A DNA stretch of 64,000 nt from Actinomycetota bacterium (GTDB taxonomy: Bacteria > Actinomycetota > Aquicultoria > SURF-47): positions 49,668 to 113,667 of the forward strand of contig QZJE01000020.1 in assembly GCA_003599235.1 (NCBI GenBank). The letters are read 5' to 3'. The position numbers and the translations under genes are program-made. Within the stretch, counting starts at the first letter, position 1. Every line of letters starts with the position of its first letter. This document shows, piece by piece, positions 26,336-36,493 of the stretch. The notes beneath the pieces were generated by a model. It made no database searches and was not told where the DNA came from. It saw only the letters and a program-made list of their open reading frames with translations.

Positions 26336-26363
26336 GGTTATGGACTTAAAACAAACCATAACC
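26336..26363 (-). promoter_or_regulatory. Hairpin in the mihF leader
   Basis: GGTTATGG (26336-26343) and CCATAACC (26356-26363), an 8-bp perfect stem with a 12-base loop, located just upstream of the mihF ribosome-binding site. No T-run follows, so it is not a terminator. Confidence 0.4.
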
Positions 26364-26466
26364 AAAAAGCCTAAAGCTTGTCAACAATTTTATTTATATT
26401 TTATCCTGCGGTTTAGTTAGTATTTACTTTTTGATACAACAAAACTATCTACACTAGCTGGGAGTT

Positions 26467-27168
26467 TTAACCAATCTCTTGGTAAATTGCCTCTGTAGCT
26501 TGTCTTTTATCTTTTGCCTTGATAATGGGTCGGCCAATAACTATATAGTTGGCACCTGCATCTAGGGCTTGTTTTGGGGTAGCAATTCTTTGCTGGTCGA
26601 ATACATCCTCACCCTTAGGCCTGATTCCAGGAGTTATAATTAATAAATCATCACCAATTGCCTTTCGAATTGCTTTTACTTCTTTGGCAGAGCAAACGAT
26701 TCCATCCAAGCTACATTTTTTGGATAAAATAGCCAACTCTACAGCTATTTCTTCGAGGCTCTTATTAGAAGACAGTTGCTCATTAATAAAAGATTCATCG
26801 AAACTGGTTAAAACAGTCACTCCTAAAAGTAGAGGTGGCTTATCGGTTTCCGCATGCCTTACTCCATCTACGGCAGCTTTTAACATCTCTTTGCCACCTA
26901 AAGTATGTAGTGTAATCATACTGACTTCTTTTTTAGCCAACTGACAGCAAGCATCTTTTACGGTGTTGGGAATATCAAAAAGTTTAAGGTCTAAAAATAT
27001 CTCTTTATCTAGGCTCTTTATTATGTTTAATATTTGGTCACCCTCTGAAAGGTACAGATTAAGACCTACTTTATATAATTTAACTAAGCCGGCTAGCTCC
27101 TCAATGATATCTATTGCTTGGACTTCATCATCAACATCTAAGGCTACTATTAATGGGTTATCTTGCAT
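26467..27168 (-). CDS. pyrF: Orotidine 5'-phosphate decarboxylase
   Basis: Last step to UMP. TIM barrel with ALDVDD near the start, DLKLFDIPNTV (catalytic Asp-Lys-x-x-Asp type) near residue 62, TPGIR and IVIGRPI. 233 residues from the ATG at 27168, which has GGGAG six bases upstream and overlaps pyrD by 11 bases. Last gene of the pyr operon. Confidence 0.96.
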   Translation of the reverse strand: MQDNPLIVALDVDDEVQAIDIIEELAGLVKLYKVGLNLYLSEGDQILNIIKSLDKEIFLDLKLFDIPNTVKDACCQLAKKEVSMITLHTLGGKEMLKAAVDGVRHAETDKPPLLLGVTVLTSFDESFINEQLSSNKSLEEIAVELAILSKKCSLDGIVCSAKEVKAIRKAIGDDLLIITPGIRPKGEDVFDQQRIATPKQALDAGANYIVIGRPIIKAKDKRQATEAIYQEIG

Positions 27169-28069
27169 TAAAGCTCCCAATTAACTCCTTGATATCAGTC
27201 ATTTCTTTGCTTTTTAATATGATTTTTAACCCTTTTATAATATCTATAGTTGTTTGGGGATCGCTAAAGTTAGCTGTTCCTACAGCTACTGCCTTTGCTC
27301 CCACCATCAAAAACTCAGCCGCATCATTGGCATTTGCAATCCCACCCATGCCGATAACATCAATGTCGACTTCCTTGCACACCTGCCAGACCATCCGCAG
27401 GGCAATAGGTTTTATTGCCGGCCCCGATAGACCGCCAACAATATTAGCCAATTTGGGCTTTGCCGTATCTATATCAATAGCCATCCCCAGGAAAGTATTG
27501 ACTAACGATATTGCATCTGCGCCAGCTAGCTCTACGCTTTTTGCCAAAGCTGCAATATCTGCGCAATTAGGAGTTAATTTTACGATTAGCGGCAAGTCTG
27601 TTTTTTCTTTTACTGCCGAGGTTAGCCTGGCAGCTGAATCTGAATCAGAGCCAAATGATATGCCGCCCTCCTTTATATTTGGACAAGAAATATTTAGTTC
27701 AAGAGCATCTATTTTCTTTGTTTTGCTAAGTTCCTTGGCAACATCAATATATTCTTGTACGGTTTTCCCAACAATATTAGCAATTACACAAGTGTTAAAA
27801 CTTTCCAAAAATGGCAATTCATTATCTATGAAATCCTTAACACCCTTGTTTTGCAAACCAATCGAATTAAGCATCCCGCAAGAAGTCTCTGTAGCCCTAG
27901 GATAAGGATTTCCTTCCCATGGATTTAAACTTAAGCCTTTTACAGTAATAGCCCCCAGCTTATTAAGGTCTATAAGCTGGGAATATTCCCGACCACTACC
28001 AAAAGTACCCGAGGCGGTAATAACAGGATTTTTTAATTTTAGTCCCGCAATCTTAACTGATAAATCCAT
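27158..28069 (-). CDS. pyrD: Dihydroorotate dehydrogenase, class 1B catalytic subunit
   Basis: Oxidises dihydroorotate to orotate. 303 residues with TASGTFGSG, ALELNISCPNIKEGG (catalytic Cys) and FMN-binding GMGGIAN. The class 1B type needs the electron-transfer subunit PyrK, which lies just upstream. GAGGG precedes the start. Confidence 0.95.
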   Translation of the reverse strand: MDLSVKIAGLKLKNPVITASGTFGSGREYSQLIDLNKLGAITVKGLSLNPWEGNPYPRATETSCGMLNSIGLQNKGVKDFIDNELPFLESFNTCVIANIVGKTVQEYIDVAKELSKTKKIDALELNISCPNIKEGGISFGSDSDSAARLTSAVKEKTDLPLIVKLTPNCADIAALAKSVELAGADAISLVNTFLGMAIDIDTAKPKLANIVGGLSGPAIKPIALRMVWQVCKEVDIDVIGMGGIANANDAAEFLMVGAKAVAVGTANFSDPQTTIDIIKGLKIILKSKEMTDIKELIGSFNAR

Positions 28070-28092
28070 AACTATAACCCTCTACTAGACGG

Positions 28093-28239
28093 TTATTCTT
28101 CCTCCTCCTCAATTTCTTTTCTTTTTTCATCTTTTTCTTCCGATCGCTTATATCCTTTTTCGTCATGAACCCTTGTCCTGGGGCTTATCTCCCATATTTT
28201 CCTAGTTTTCTTTAGTTTCGGTTTCTTCTTTTTTGGCAA
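28093..28239 (-). CDS. 48-residue basic/acidic small protein
   Basis: Short gene between pyrK and pyrD. TTG start with GGAG five bases before it; product begins PKKKKPKLKKTRKIWEISPR and continues with TRVHDEKGYKR, then an acidic tail ending in six Glu. The basic part WxISPxTRV...Y.R resembles a widespread family of tiny uncharacterised bacterial proteins with a KxWxIxPxTR motif. Function unknown; Lys/Arg-rich start would suit nucleic acid binding. Confidence 0.6.
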   Translation of the reverse strand: MPKKKKPKLKKTRKIWEISPRTRVHDEKGYKRSEEKDEKRKEIEEEEE

Positions 28240-28260
28240 ATCTGCTCCACTACCTTGTAC

Positions 28261-28280
28261 GGGCGTATTGCTATACGCCC
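28261..28280. repeat. Perfect short hairpin between pyrK and the 48-aa gene
   Basis: gggcgtat-(4-base loop)-atacgccc, a 20-base perfect inverted repeat. No T-run follows on either strand. Confidence 0.5.
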
Positions 28281-28285
28281 CTTCC

Positions 28286-29062
28286 CTAAACCTCTAACAA
28301 CTCTTCCCCTCCAATAACCGGCCCTTCCTTACAAACTCTTATTAATCCCTTTTTAGTCTCGCATACACAACTAAGGCAAGCTCCCAAGCCACAAGCCATA
28401 AATCTTTCAAAAGAAAGCTGGTTATCTAAACTATTATCATTAGCTATTTTAGCTACTTCATAAAGCATTGGCTCGGGGCCACAAGCGTACAGAGTAGGAA
28501 TGAGGGATGAGGGATTAGGGATTTGGGTATATATCTCTTGTTTAAGTAAATCCGTTACCAGGCCTTTGAATCCAATGGAGCCGTCGTCGGTTGCAATTTT
28601 GGGCTCTACACCTAACTCAGAGATAGCTTCTTGTCCTAACAGTTCTTTCTTATTTTTTGCTCCAATTAAAACTCTAGGCTTAATACCTTTAGCCAACATC
28701 TGCTCGGCTAGATAGTACAAAGGAGCAATCCCCATACCTCCAGCAATTATTATTGCTTCTTTTGATATTTCAAATCCTTGCCCTAATGGCCCAATAATAT
28801 TTAAGATATCACCTTTGCTATAGCTACTTAGCGACATTGTAGCTCTGCCAATAGTCCTAAATAATATTTTAATAGTGCTGTCTTTTACGTGGTGGATACT
28901 AAAAGGGCGTCTGAGGATAAAATCAGTATTTTGGCCGCAGCTTATTTCAACAAATTGCCCCGGATCAGCTTTACTGGCAATTTCTTTAGACTCAAGAGTT
29001 AACACGAAAACATCGCTTTTAATCTGCTCTTTTTCTACTATTTTGCAGTCTTGTTGATACAA
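28286..29062 (-). CDS. pyrK: Dihydroorotate dehydrogenase electron-transfer subunit
   Basis: FAD/2Fe-2S subunit that passes electrons from PyrD to NAD. FAD-binding RRPFSIH, nucleotide-binding GGMGIAPLY and the four-Cys cluster site near the C-terminus (C-GLGACLSC-V-C...RVC). The 258 residues include an extra stretch of about 8-10 residues (TQIPNPSSLIPT) just before YACGPEPML, encoded by a 7-base tandem repeat (28497-28527). Confidence 0.94.
   Translation of the reverse strand: MYQQDCKIVEKEQIKSDVFVLTLESKEIASKADPGQFVEISCGQNTDFILRRPFSIHHVKDSTIKILFRTIGRATMSLSSYSKGDILNIIGPLGQGFEISKEAIIIAGGMGIAPLYYLAEQMLAKGIKPRVLIGAKNKKELLGQEAISELGVEPKIATDDGSIGFKGLVTDLLKQEIYTQIPNPSSLIPTLYACGPEPMLYEVAKIANDNSLDNQLSFERFMACGLGACLSCVCETKKGLIRVCKEGPVIGGEELLEV
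28497..28527. repeat. Heptanucleotide minisatellite inside pyrK
   Basis: Units of tgaggga, tgaggga, ttaggga and a partial unit, translated in frame within pyrK. Confidence 0.7.
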
Positions 29063-29076
29063 TGTCTCTCCAAGTT

Positions 29077-29143
29077 GTCATCCTGAGGAGCTTTTGCGAC
29101 GAAGGACCCCTGTCTTAGATCCTTCGCTAACACTCAGGATGAC
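29077..29143. repeat. Palindromic element between carB and pyrK
   Basis: 67 bases bounded by gtcatcctga (29077-29086) and tcaggatgac (29134-29143), a 10-base perfect inverted repeat. Overlaps the last codons and stop of carB. Confidence 0.8.
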
Positions 29144-32100
29144 GGTTTTTCCCTGTCGCCTGTCGCCTGTCGCCTGTTTCCTGCCCTTTATGGTATTCCT
29201 GAATACACTTAACAGTAATTGACTTCGACCCTAAAGCTTTGATGCCATGCAAGGCTGCCTTAGCTCCAGCAATAGTGGTTATGCACGGGATATTATAGCT
29301 TGTAGCTGCACTGCGGATATAATATCCGTCAGTTCTCGGCCCTTTGCCGATTGGAGTGTTGATAACCATTTGTATTTGCCCATTTTTTAACAAGTCTACT
29401 ATATTGGGTCTGCCTTCACTTACTTTTAATACTTCTGTAACTCTAAGTCCGTTTTTCTTTAAATAAGCCGCTGTTCCCCTCGTCGAAAACAGTTCAAAGC
29501 CAAGGTCTGATAGTTCACTGGCAATGCCTAAACAATTTTTGTCCTTGCTTATTACACTTATAAAAACGTTTCCCTCTATCGGCAGGGCTGCTCCGGCGGC
29601 TGCCTGTGCTTTAGCAAAAGCCCTGCCAAAATCCTTGTCTATTCCCATAACTTCGCCGGTAGACTTCATCTCCGGACCTAAAACAGCATCGACTTCCGGA
29701 AAACGGCTAAAAGGCAAAACTACTTCTTTAACAGCACAATAATTAAAATCATGCTTTTCGCTATATCCCAAATCTTTAATCTTCATACCAACCATGACCT
29801 TGGTAGCCATTTTAGCTAGTGGGAGACCGGTTGCTTTGCTTACGTAAGGCACAGTACGAGAAGCTCTTGGGTTAACCTCTAACACAAATATTTCTGAACC
29901 ACGGACCGCATACTGTATATTAATTAGCCCCATCACTTTAAGGCTTAAGGCTAACTTTTTTGTGTATTTCTTTAGCGTTTCAATATGTCTAGAAGATAAG
30001 CTAAATGGCGGGATCGAACAGCTGGAATCCCCGGAATGAACCCCGGCTTCTTCAATGTGCTCCATAATGGCGCCAATGAATACCCCTTCTCCATCACAGA
30101 TTGCATCAACATCAACTTCAGTTGCCCTCTCTAAGAACTTGTCAATTAGTATTGGATGTTTTGGTGATGCTTTGGCAGCAGTTTGAATATATCCTTCTAA
30201 GGCATCTTCTCCATAGACTATCTCCATCGCCCGGCCACCTAAGACATATGAAGGCCTTACAAGAACCGGATACCCTATGCTATCAGCAATCTTTGCTGCC
30301 TCTTTAAAAGAAAAAGCGGTTCCATTCGGTGGTTGAGGTATTTTAAGTTTGTCTAGCAACGCCCCGAACCTTTTCCTGTCTTCAGCTAGGTCTATGCTGT
30401 CCGGTGACGTACCTATAATCGGAACACCTGCTTTTTCTAAACTAAGTGCTAATTTAAGAGGTGTTTGCCCGCCAAACTGAACAATTACTCCCACTGGTTT
30501 TTCTTTGTCAACTATGTTCATCACGTCTTCAAAAGTTAAAGGCTCAAAATATAGCCTGTCAGAGGTATCGTAGTCGGTACTGACTGTCTCTGGATTACAA
30601 TTAACCATAATGGTCTCGAAACCCTCTTCGCGCAGAGCAAAAGAGCTATGCACGCAGCAGTAATCAAACTCAATTCCCTGACCGATGCGGTTAGGCCCGC
30701 TTCCTAAAATCATTATTTTCTTTTTATTGGTAGGCAATACCTCGTCTTCGCTTTCATATGTGGAATAATAATAGGGTGTTTTTGATTCAAACTCAGCAGC
30801 GCAAGTATCAACCATCTTAAAGGTAGCCTCAACACCGGTTTTTTTACGCTCTTTTCTTACTTTTTCTTCACTTGAGCCTGTTAAGTGGGCTAACTGGTAA
30901 TCAGAGAAACCATACTGTTTAGCGTTCTTTAGTAATCTTTTAATATCCTGTTTTTTGTTTGCACTCTGCTGTATCTCTTTTTCTAATTGAATAATTTGCT
31001 TCAATTGATTAATAAACCACGGGTCTATTTTGGTAAGCTTGCATATCTTCTCTATCGAATAGTTTTTTTCAAGAGCCCTTTTAAGATAAAAAATCCTGTC
31101 AACATTGGGAACCGAAAGCTTGGCTTCAATTAATTCATCGTCAATTTCGTCTTTACCGTCGGCTCCAAAACCATAGCGGTCGATTTCTAATGACCGTAGA
31201 GCCTTTTGTAAAGCTTCTTTAAAAGTGCGCCCTATTGACATAGCCTCTCCAACAGATTTCATTTTGGTCGTCAGAGTGGCATCGGCTTCAGCAAACTTCT
31301 CAAAAGCCCAACGTGGGGTCTTAACTACCACGTAATCAATGGTGGGCTCGAAAGATGCCGGCGTTTTTTTAGTTATATCATTAGGAATTTCATCTAATGT
31401 GTAACCGACAGCTAATTTAGCAGCAATTTTAGCTATGGGAAAACCGGTTGCCTTAGAGGCCAGAGCTGAACTCCTGGAAACCCTGGGGTTCATCTCAATT
31501 ACGCTAACTTTGCCGGTATCTGGACAAACCGCAAACTGGATATTTGAGCCTCCGGTTGTAACACCTATCTCACGCATAATAGCAATAGAGGCATTCCTTA
31601 GATTTTGGTATTCCTTATCGGTTAGGGTTTGAGCCGGCGCCACCGTAATTGAGTCCCCTGTGTGAATACCCATGGCGTCGAAGTTTTCAATCGGGCAAAC
31701 AATGACTACATTATCATTTATATCCCGCATTACCTCAAGCTCGTATTCTTTCCACCCTATAACCGATTCTTCAACTAAAACCTCGCTTATGGGGCTTAAC
31801 ATCAGACCGCTGCTTATAATATCCTTATACTCCTCCATATTATAAGCAATGCCTCCTCCGGTTCCTCCCAAAGTAAAACTTGGTCGTGCAACTAGGGGGA
31901 AACCAAGCTTTCCGGCAATTCGCAAGGCATCATCCATTTTGTAAGCAAAATCGCTTTCGGGCACCTCTAAGCCGATATTTTTCATGGCATCTTTAAAAAG
32001 ATTTCTGTCTTCGGCTTTCTTAATAACATCTAGCTGAGCTCCGATTAACTCTACCCCATAGCGCTCTAATACACCTGCTTCTGCTATTGCTACAGCAGCA

Positions 32101-32390
32101 TTTAAGCCTGTTTGGCCCCCTATAGTCGGCAGTAGAGCATCAGGCCGCTCAATTGCAATAATTTTTTCCAAATAAGACGGAGTTATAGGCTCAATATATG
32201 TCCGGTCAGCAAACTCAGGATCGGTCATAATGGTTGCCGGGTTGCTGTTAATGAGCACTACTTCATAACCATCCTCGCGCAGAACTTTGCAGGCCTGGGT
32301 TCCCGAATAATCAAACTCGCAAGCTTGGCCGATAATTATCGGCCCTGAGCCCACTATAAGAATTTTCTTTATATCTTTACGTCTTGGCAT
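29127..32390 (-). CDS. carB: Carbamoyl-phosphate synthase large subunit
   Basis: Makes carbamoyl phosphate from glutamine-derived ammonia, bicarbonate and ATP. Two ATP-grasp halves: the first starts [21 protein letters not shown], the second (near residue 565) [21 protein letters not shown], followed by an MGS-like allosteric domain (about 935-1065) that binds UMP. 1087 residues; the last 18 or so (after HKGQ) derive from a heptanucleotide repeat and a palindromic element, which supply the stop. TAGGAT lies 6 bases before the ATG, no ribosome-binding site. Confidence 0.97.
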   Translation of the reverse strand: MPRRKDIKKILIVGSGPIIIGQACEFDYSGTQACKVLREDGYEVVLINSNPATIMTDPEFADRTYIEPITPSYLEKIIAIERPDALLPTIGGQTGLNAAVAIAEAGVLERYGVELIGAQLDVIKKAEDRNLFKDAMKNIGLEVPESDFAYKMDDALRIAGKLGFPLVARPSFTLGGTGGGIAYNMEEYKDIISSGLMLSPISEVLVEESVIGWKEYELEVMRDINDNVVIVCPIENFDAMGIHTGDSITVAPAQTLTDKEYQNLRNASIAIMREIGVTTGGSNIQFAVCPDTGKVSVIEMNPRVSRSSALASKATGFPIAKIAAKLAVGYTLDEIPNDITKKTPASFEPTIDYVVVKTPRWAFEKFAEADATLTTKMKSVGEAMSIGRTFKEALQKALRSLEIDRYGFGADGKDEIDDELIEAKLSVPNVDRIFYLKRALEKNYSIEKICKLTKIDPWFINQLKQIIQLEKEIQQSANKKQDIKRLLKNAKQYGFSDYQLAHLTGSSEEKVRKERKKTGVEATFKMVDTCAAEFESKTPYYYSTYESEDEVLPTNKKKIMILGSGPNRIGQGIEFDYCCVHSSFALREEGFETIMVNCNPETVSTDYDTSDRLYFEPLTFEDVMNIVDKEKPVGVIVQFGGQTPLKLALSLEKAGVPIIGTSPDSIDLAEDRKRFGALLDKLKIPQPPNGTAFSFKEAAKIADSIGYPVLVRPSYVLGGRAMEIVYGEDALEGYIQTAAKASPKHPILIDKFLERATEVDVDAICDGEGVFIGAIMEHIEEAGVHSGDSSCSIPPFSLSSRHIETLKKYTKKLALSLKVMGLINIQYAVRGSEIFVLEVNPRASRTVPYVSKATGLPLAKMATKVMVGMKIKDLGYSEKHDFNYCAVKEVVLPFSRFPEVDAVLGPEMKSTGEVMGIDKDFGRAFAKAQAAAGAALPIEGNVFISVISKDKNCLGIASELSDLGFELFSTRGTAAYLKKNGLRVTEVLKVSEGRPNIVDLLKNGQIQMVINTPIGKGPRTDGYYIRSAATSYNIPCITTIAGAKAALHGIKALGSKSITVKCIQEYHKGQETGDRRQATGKNRHPEC
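29152..29186. repeat. Heptanucleotide minisatellite at carB 3' end
   Basis: Five 7-base units (cctgtcg three times, then cctgttt and cctgccc), translated as the C-terminal tail of carB. Confidence 0.75.
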
Positions 32391-32391
32391 A

Positions 32392-32450
32392 CTAAAATCC
32401 TAAGCACTAAATCCTAAATTCCAAACAAATTCAAATGCTCAAATATCAAA
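32392..32450. repeat. Degenerate A/T-rich heptamer-like sequence between carA and carB
   Basis: Imperfect 7-base periodicity (taagcac, taaatcc, taaattc and similar). It fills the carA-carB gap and includes the TAGGAT before carB. Confidence 0.45.
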
Positions 32451-33585
32451 ATTTAGAATTTTCTTCTCCTTCCATCAATTTAACAAACCTATCAAATAAA
32501 TAACGTGAATCATGCGGTCCGGGGGAGGCTTCCGGATGATATTGCACAGAAAACGCCTTAATATCAGGGCAATTCAGCCCTTCGACGGTTCCATCATTTA
32601 GATTAAGATAAGAAACTTCTACATTGCCTGCTCCATTGCCGCTTATTTCTTTAAGAGTCTCTTCAGAAATGGCGAAACCATGATTTTGCGAGGTTATCTC
32701 GATTCGTCCGTTTTCTAATCTTTTAACCGGTTGATTTCCTCCACGATGGCCGAATTTTAACTTATAAGTTTTAGCCCCTAATGACAGCCCTAATATCTGA
32801 TGACCCAAACAAATCCCAAAAATTGGTACTTTACCAACTAAATAAGCCACGTTATCGATAGCATATCTTACGGCTGCCGGATCTCCTGGCCCGTTTGATA
32901 AAAACACTCCGTTTGGCTTCATGGCTAAAACCTCTTTAGCAGAAGTATCAGCCGGTACCACATGAACTTTGCACCCTGCCTGGCTTAAACAATTTAAAAT
33001 GTTCTGCTTGATGCCAAAGTCGTAGGCCACTACATTATAGGTAGTAGGGAGTGGGCAGTAGGGAGTAGCTTTAATTGTATATAGTTTATTGGTGGTGACT
33101 TCCTTGACCAAGTCGCGGCCAATTAAACCAGGCGAGTCTTGAGCTTTTTTAACTAAGCTCTTATCGTCTAAATCGAGGCTGGAAATAATCCCCTTCATTG
33201 CTCCTTGGCTGCGAATATGCTTAACTAACATTCGAGTGTCAATGCCTTCGATACCAGTTATTTTGTTATCAATCAGAAAGCTCTCCAAAGAATTATCGGC
33301 TCGCCAATTGCTGTAAACTTGCGCATTTTCCCGCACTACAAACCCACTTACAAAAGGCCTTACTGATTCCATATCTTCTGAATTGATGCCGTAGTTTCCA
33401 ATGTGGGGATAGGTCATAATGATTATCTGACCTGCATAAGATGGATCTGTTAATATTTCTTGATATCCGGTCATTGAGGTATTAAATACAACTTCACCGG
33501 TTTTTTCTCCGTTAAAACCAAACAGATATCCTTCAAAAACAGTGCCGTCTTCCAATGCTAATTTTGCAGTCTTTCTATTCGACAA
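32446..33585 (-). CDS. carA: Carbamoyl-phosphate synthase small subunit
   Basis: Glutaminase that feeds ammonia to CarB. N-terminal small domain ([33 protein letters not shown]) and class I glutamine amidotransferase domain with the nucleophile in [12 protein letters not shown] and the His of [10 protein letters not shown]. About 379 residues from the TTG at 33585 behind AAGGAAG; it overlaps pyrC by 11 bases. The linker before [13 protein letters not shown] contains peptide from a 7-base repeat (33044-33068). Confidence 0.95.
   Translation of the reverse strand: MSNRKTAKLALEDGTVFEGYLFGFNGEKTGEVVFNTSMTGYQEILTDPSYAGQIIIMTYPHIGNYGINSEDMESVRPFVSGFVVRENAQVYSNWRADNSLESFLIDNKITGIEGIDTRMLVKHIRSQGAMKGIISSLDLDDKSLVKKAQDSPGLIGRDLVKEVTTNKLYTIKATPYCPLPTTYNVVAYDFGIKQNILNCLSQAGCKVHVVPADTSAKEVLAMKPNGVFLSNGPGDPAAVRYAIDNVAYLVGKVPIFGICLGHQILGLSLGAKTYKLKFGHRGGNQPVKRLENGRIEITSQNHGFAISEETLKEISGNGAGNVEVSYLNLNDGTVEGLNCPDIKAFSVQYHPEASPGPHDSRYLFDRFVKLMEGEENSKF
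33044..33068. repeat. Heptanucleotide minisatellite inside carA
   Basis: gtaggga, gtgggca, gtaggga, gtag; translated in the variable linker between the two CarA domains. Confidence 0.65.
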
Positions 33586-34846
33586 ACTTCCCTTCCTTAA
33601 AAACAACTTTTCCTTTTTTGATTACGCTTTCGATTTTACCTTTTAATTTCATTCCATTATAGGGAGTGTTTTTACTCATTGAGAAAAAGTTTGAACTATC
33701 AACCTCTACCTTAGCGTTATTGTTAAAGATAAGTATATCTGCCCTGCTTCCTTGGCTCAAATTGCCGGCTTTGATATCTAGTATCTTAGCCGGATTAACG
33801 GTTAATTTCTCTATCAAAGTAGATAAATTCATATCTAAATTAGTTATACACAGCGGCAACATAGTCTCCAATCCTACCATTCCAAAAGGCGCATAAATAA
33901 ACTCTTTTTCTTTCTCAAAAGCCGCATGTGGAGCATGATCTGTTGCTATAGCATCTATTGTGCCATCTCTTAATCCTTTTACCAGTGCCTCTGTATCTTT
34001 CTTTGATCTTAGCGGCGGGTTAACTTTTAGGTTTGTGTCATAGTCTGTTAGCATCTCTTCATCTAAAAATAGATGGTGCGGTGTAACCTCTGCTGTTACC
34101 GGTAAATCATGCTTTTTTGCCTCTCTAATTAATGAAACTGAGCCAGAGGTGCTCACATGAGCAATATGCACCCTGGCCCCACTAAGTTTAGCCAGTGAAA
34201 TATCTCTAGCAATAATAAACTCTTCTGCCTCAGCCGGAATCCCTTTTAAGCCTAACACCGTTGAAATATAGCTTTCGTTAATTTGGCCTGCATCACTTAA
34301 GTTTTCATCCTCACAATGCACTATCAGCGGTTTGCCTAAGGAGTTGGCATATTCAAATGCCCTCCTCAATAAATTTGAATCCATTACGGTTTTACCATCA
34401 TCGCTAAAGGCTACCGCTCCAGCTTCAGCCAGATGGGCCATCTCTGACAAGCTTTTTCCTTCTAAGCCCTTTGATATGGCTCCAATCGGATATACGTCAG
34501 CCAAGCCTACCTCAGCAGCTTTTTCGATAATGGAACTACATACCGATTCGTGATCATTTACCGGCTGTGTATTTGGCATACAAGCAATTGAGGTAATTCC
34601 TCCTGCAATAGCTGCTTTGCAACCCGTCTGTATTGTTTCTTCGTCTTCCCTGCCAGGCTCCCGTAAATGTACGTGCATATCAACCAAACCCGGACAGACA
34701 ACCATCCCAGAGGCATCTATTACTTCTGCGTTTTTTGCATTTACTCTATCCTCTACCCTCTCAACTCTACCCTCATTAATCAGCACATCTGCTTTTTTAT
34801 CGATTTTATTTAACGGATCAATTAATCTTCCGCCCTTAATAATCAT
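33575..34846 (-). CDS. pyrC: Dihydroorotase
   Basis: Cyclises carbamoyl aspartate. Class I dihydroorotase, about 423 residues: metal-binding [11 protein letters not shown] near residue 54, the later His ligands in VHCED and HIAHVST, and [10 protein letters not shown]. Start at 34846 ([11 protein letters not shown]) one base after the pyrB stop; the longer frame would overlap pyrB. Confidence 0.96.
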   Translation of the reverse strand: MIIKGGRLIDPLNKIDKKADVLINEGRVERVEDRVNAKNAEVIDASGMVVCPGLVDMHVHLREPGREDEETIQTGCKAAIAGGITSIACMPNTQPVNDHESVCSSIIEKAAEVGLADVYPIGAISKGLEGKSLSEMAHLAEAGAVAFSDDGKTVMDSNLLRRAFEYANSLGKPLIVHCEDENLSDAGQINESYISTVLGLKGIPAEAEEFIIARDISLAKLSGARVHIAHVSTSGSVSLIREAKKHDLPVTAEVTPHHLFLDEEMLTDYDTNLKVNPPLRSKKDTEALVKGLRDGTIDAIATDHAPHAAFEKEKEFIYAPFGMVGLETMLPLCITNLDMNLSTLIEKLTVNPAKILDIKAGNLSQGSRADILIFNNNAKVEVDSSNFFSMSKNTPYNGMKLKGKIESVIKKGKVVFKEGKFVE

Positions 34847-34847
34847 T

Positions 34848-35780
34848 TTAGCCAAGGCCAGATACACCTCCTACCAACAGATATAAAACAGCCATCCTAA
34901 CAGCTACTCCGCTTGAAACTTGGTCTGTAACCAAGTTTTTTGCCATATCGGCTACCTCGGCACTTATCTCAATGCCGCGATTCATGGGCCCAGGATGCAT
35001 CACCACAACGCAGTCCTTAGCTCTTGCTAGTCTTTTTGAATTAAGACCATAGCGCTTTACATATTCTCTTACTGATAGAAATAGGTTTTGTTGCTGGCGC
35101 TCTAGCTGAATCCTTAACATATATATAATATCTACTTCGGGGATTACTTCATCAAAATCATAGCTTACTTGGGCTCCCATCTTTTCTACTTCCTTTGGAA
35201 TTAAGCCTGGGGGCCCCACCACCAATACTTTTGCCCCCATTTTACTGAAAGCCAAGATATTTGAGCGGGCTACCCGGCTGTGATAAATATCACCAATAAT
35301 TGCTATTTTTTTACCCTTTAGGCTTCCTAGATGCTGGTTAGCTGTAAACAAATCAAGAAGGGCTTGAGTTGGATGCTCATGGGCACCATCGCCTGCATTT
35401 ATTATACTGGCATCCATATAGTCAGCTAAATAAGCAGCAGCCCCAGGTGCCGGATGCCTAATTACTACCGCATCAACATTGTAGGCCCCTAAGGTTTTGG
35501 CTGTGTCTTTTAAACTCTCCCCTTTTATCACCGCACTGCTGGATTTAGAAATACCGACTGTATCTGCGCTTAGCCGTTTGGCGGCTAATTCAAAGGATGT
35601 CCTGGTTCTTGTAGATGGCTCTAAGAATAAATTAACAATTGTGCGCCCCCTAAGAGTCGGCACTTTCTTAATATCGCGGGTAGAAACTTCCTGCAGAGAA
35701 TCTGCTGTCTCAAGAATAGTATTAATGTCTTGACTAGATAAGTTTTTTATTGCTAGCAGATGCTTAGTTTCTAAAGGCAT
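34848..35780 (-). CDS. pyrB: Aspartate carbamoyltransferase catalytic subunit
   Basis: First committed pyrimidine step. 310 residues with the carbamoyl-phosphate site EPSTRTRTSFELAAKRL (near 54), HPTQALLDL (near 136) and MHPGPMNRG (near 260). No pyrI is seen. Adjacent to pyrR with no gap. Confidence 0.97.
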   Translation of the reverse strand: MPLETKHLLAIKNLSSQDINTILETADSLQEVSTRDIKKVPTLRGRTIVNLFLEPSTRTRTSFELAAKRLSADTVGISKSSSAVIKGESLKDTAKTLGAYNVDAVVIRHPAPGAAAYLADYMDASIINAGDGAHEHPTQALLDLFTANQHLGSLKGKKIAIIGDIYHSRVARSNILAFSKMGAKVLVVGPPGLIPKEVEKMGAQVSYDFDEVIPEVDIIYMLRIQLERQQQNLFLSVREYVKRYGLNSKRLARAKDCVVVMHPGPMNRGIEISAEVADMAKNLVTDQVSSGVAVRMAVLYLLVGGVSGLG

Positions 35781-36314
35781 TTAAGCATCCTCTCCTAAGT
35801 AAACGCTGTCTTCGTTGTTTTCTTCCTTAAGCTTTACTTCAACCTTTTGCGCCAGTGAAGTCGGGATATTTTTGCCAATGTAGTCGGGTCTAATAGGGAG
35901 TTCGCGATGGCCCCTGTCTACTAAAACAGCTAATTGAACTTGTGAGGGCCTTCCGTAATCAATTAAGGCATCCATTGCCGCCCTGATAGTGCGTCCGGTA
36001 AATAACACATCGTCTACTAAAACCACACTCTTATCAGTAATATCGAAGCCTATCTCCGTCTTTTTAAGCTCTTTAGCCCCGCCTGTGCTGATATCGTCGC
36101 GATAAAGACCAATATCTAATGAACCCACAGGCACTTCAATTTTTTCAATATTGATTATTTTACTTGCTAATCTTTTAGCTAAAAATACTCCGCGGCTTTG
36201 CAAGCCAATTAAAACAATATTTTTAGCTCCGCTGTTTCGCTCTAGAATCTCGTGAGAGATTCTAGTTAAAGCTCTGTCGAGTTGTTCTTCATTTAGCAAT
36301 AGGGACTTAGACAC
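35781..36314 (-). CDS. pyrR: PyrR attenuation regulator / uracil phosphoribosyltransferase
   Basis: Binds pyr mRNA leaders with UMP/UTP and promotes termination. The PRPP-binding motif VVLVDDVLFTGRTIRAAMDAL is intact near residue 90. Start is placed at GTG 36314 because AGGAG lies five bases upstream; about 177 residues. First gene of the pyr operon and target of its own leader. Confidence 0.96.
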   Translation of the reverse strand: MSKSLLLNEEQLDRALTRISHEILERNSGAKNIVLIGLQSRGVFLAKRLASKIINIEKIEVPVGSLDIGLYRDDISTGGAKELKKTEIGFDITDKSVVLVDDVLFTGRTIRAAMDALIDYGRPSQVQLAVLVDRGHRELPIRPDYIGKNIPTSLAQKVEVKLKEENNEDSVYLGEDA

Positions 36315-36330
36315 AGGCACTCCTGGCAAT

Positions 36331-36358
36331 AAAAAAACCTTCTAGAACTACTAGAAGG
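36331..36358 (-). terminator. Attenuator terminator of the pyr leader
   Basis: CCTTCTAG-(5)-CTAGAAGG followed by a run of 7 Ts on the minus strand, just before the pyrR ribosome-binding site. Confidence 0.92.
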
Positions 36359-36462
36359 CAGCTATATATATTCTTATTTAATTTTAAAGAGCATGTCAAA
36401 CTATTCAATTTACTCTCCTTTCCGGCCTCTCTGGACCAGCTTAAAGGGTTTTATAGCCTAGT
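36359..36462 (-). promoter_or_regulatory. PyrR-binding leader RNA of the pyr operon
   Basis: On the minus strand the leader contains GTCCAGAGAGGCCGGAAAGG (about 36417-36436), the PyrR-binding loop consensus (UCCAGAGAGG). Together with the downstream terminator it makes a PyrR attenuator. Confidence 0.85.
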
Positions 36463-36464
36463 AC

Positions 36465-36493
36465 AGTATACAGTGGGTTGTTGACTTCGTCAA
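36465..36493 (-). promoter_or_regulatory. Promoter of the pyr operon
   Basis: TTGACG, exactly 17 bases, TATACT on the minus strand, directly upstream of the PyrR leader. Confidence 0.75.

Noticed and set aside
28261..28280. Hairpin as a terminator between pyrK and pyrD
   Set aside because: No T-run on either strand; the genes appear to be one operon.
32392..32450. A CRISPR-like array or other ordered repeat
   Set aside because: The units are 7-base and degenerate, with no spacers; no cas genes are in the window.
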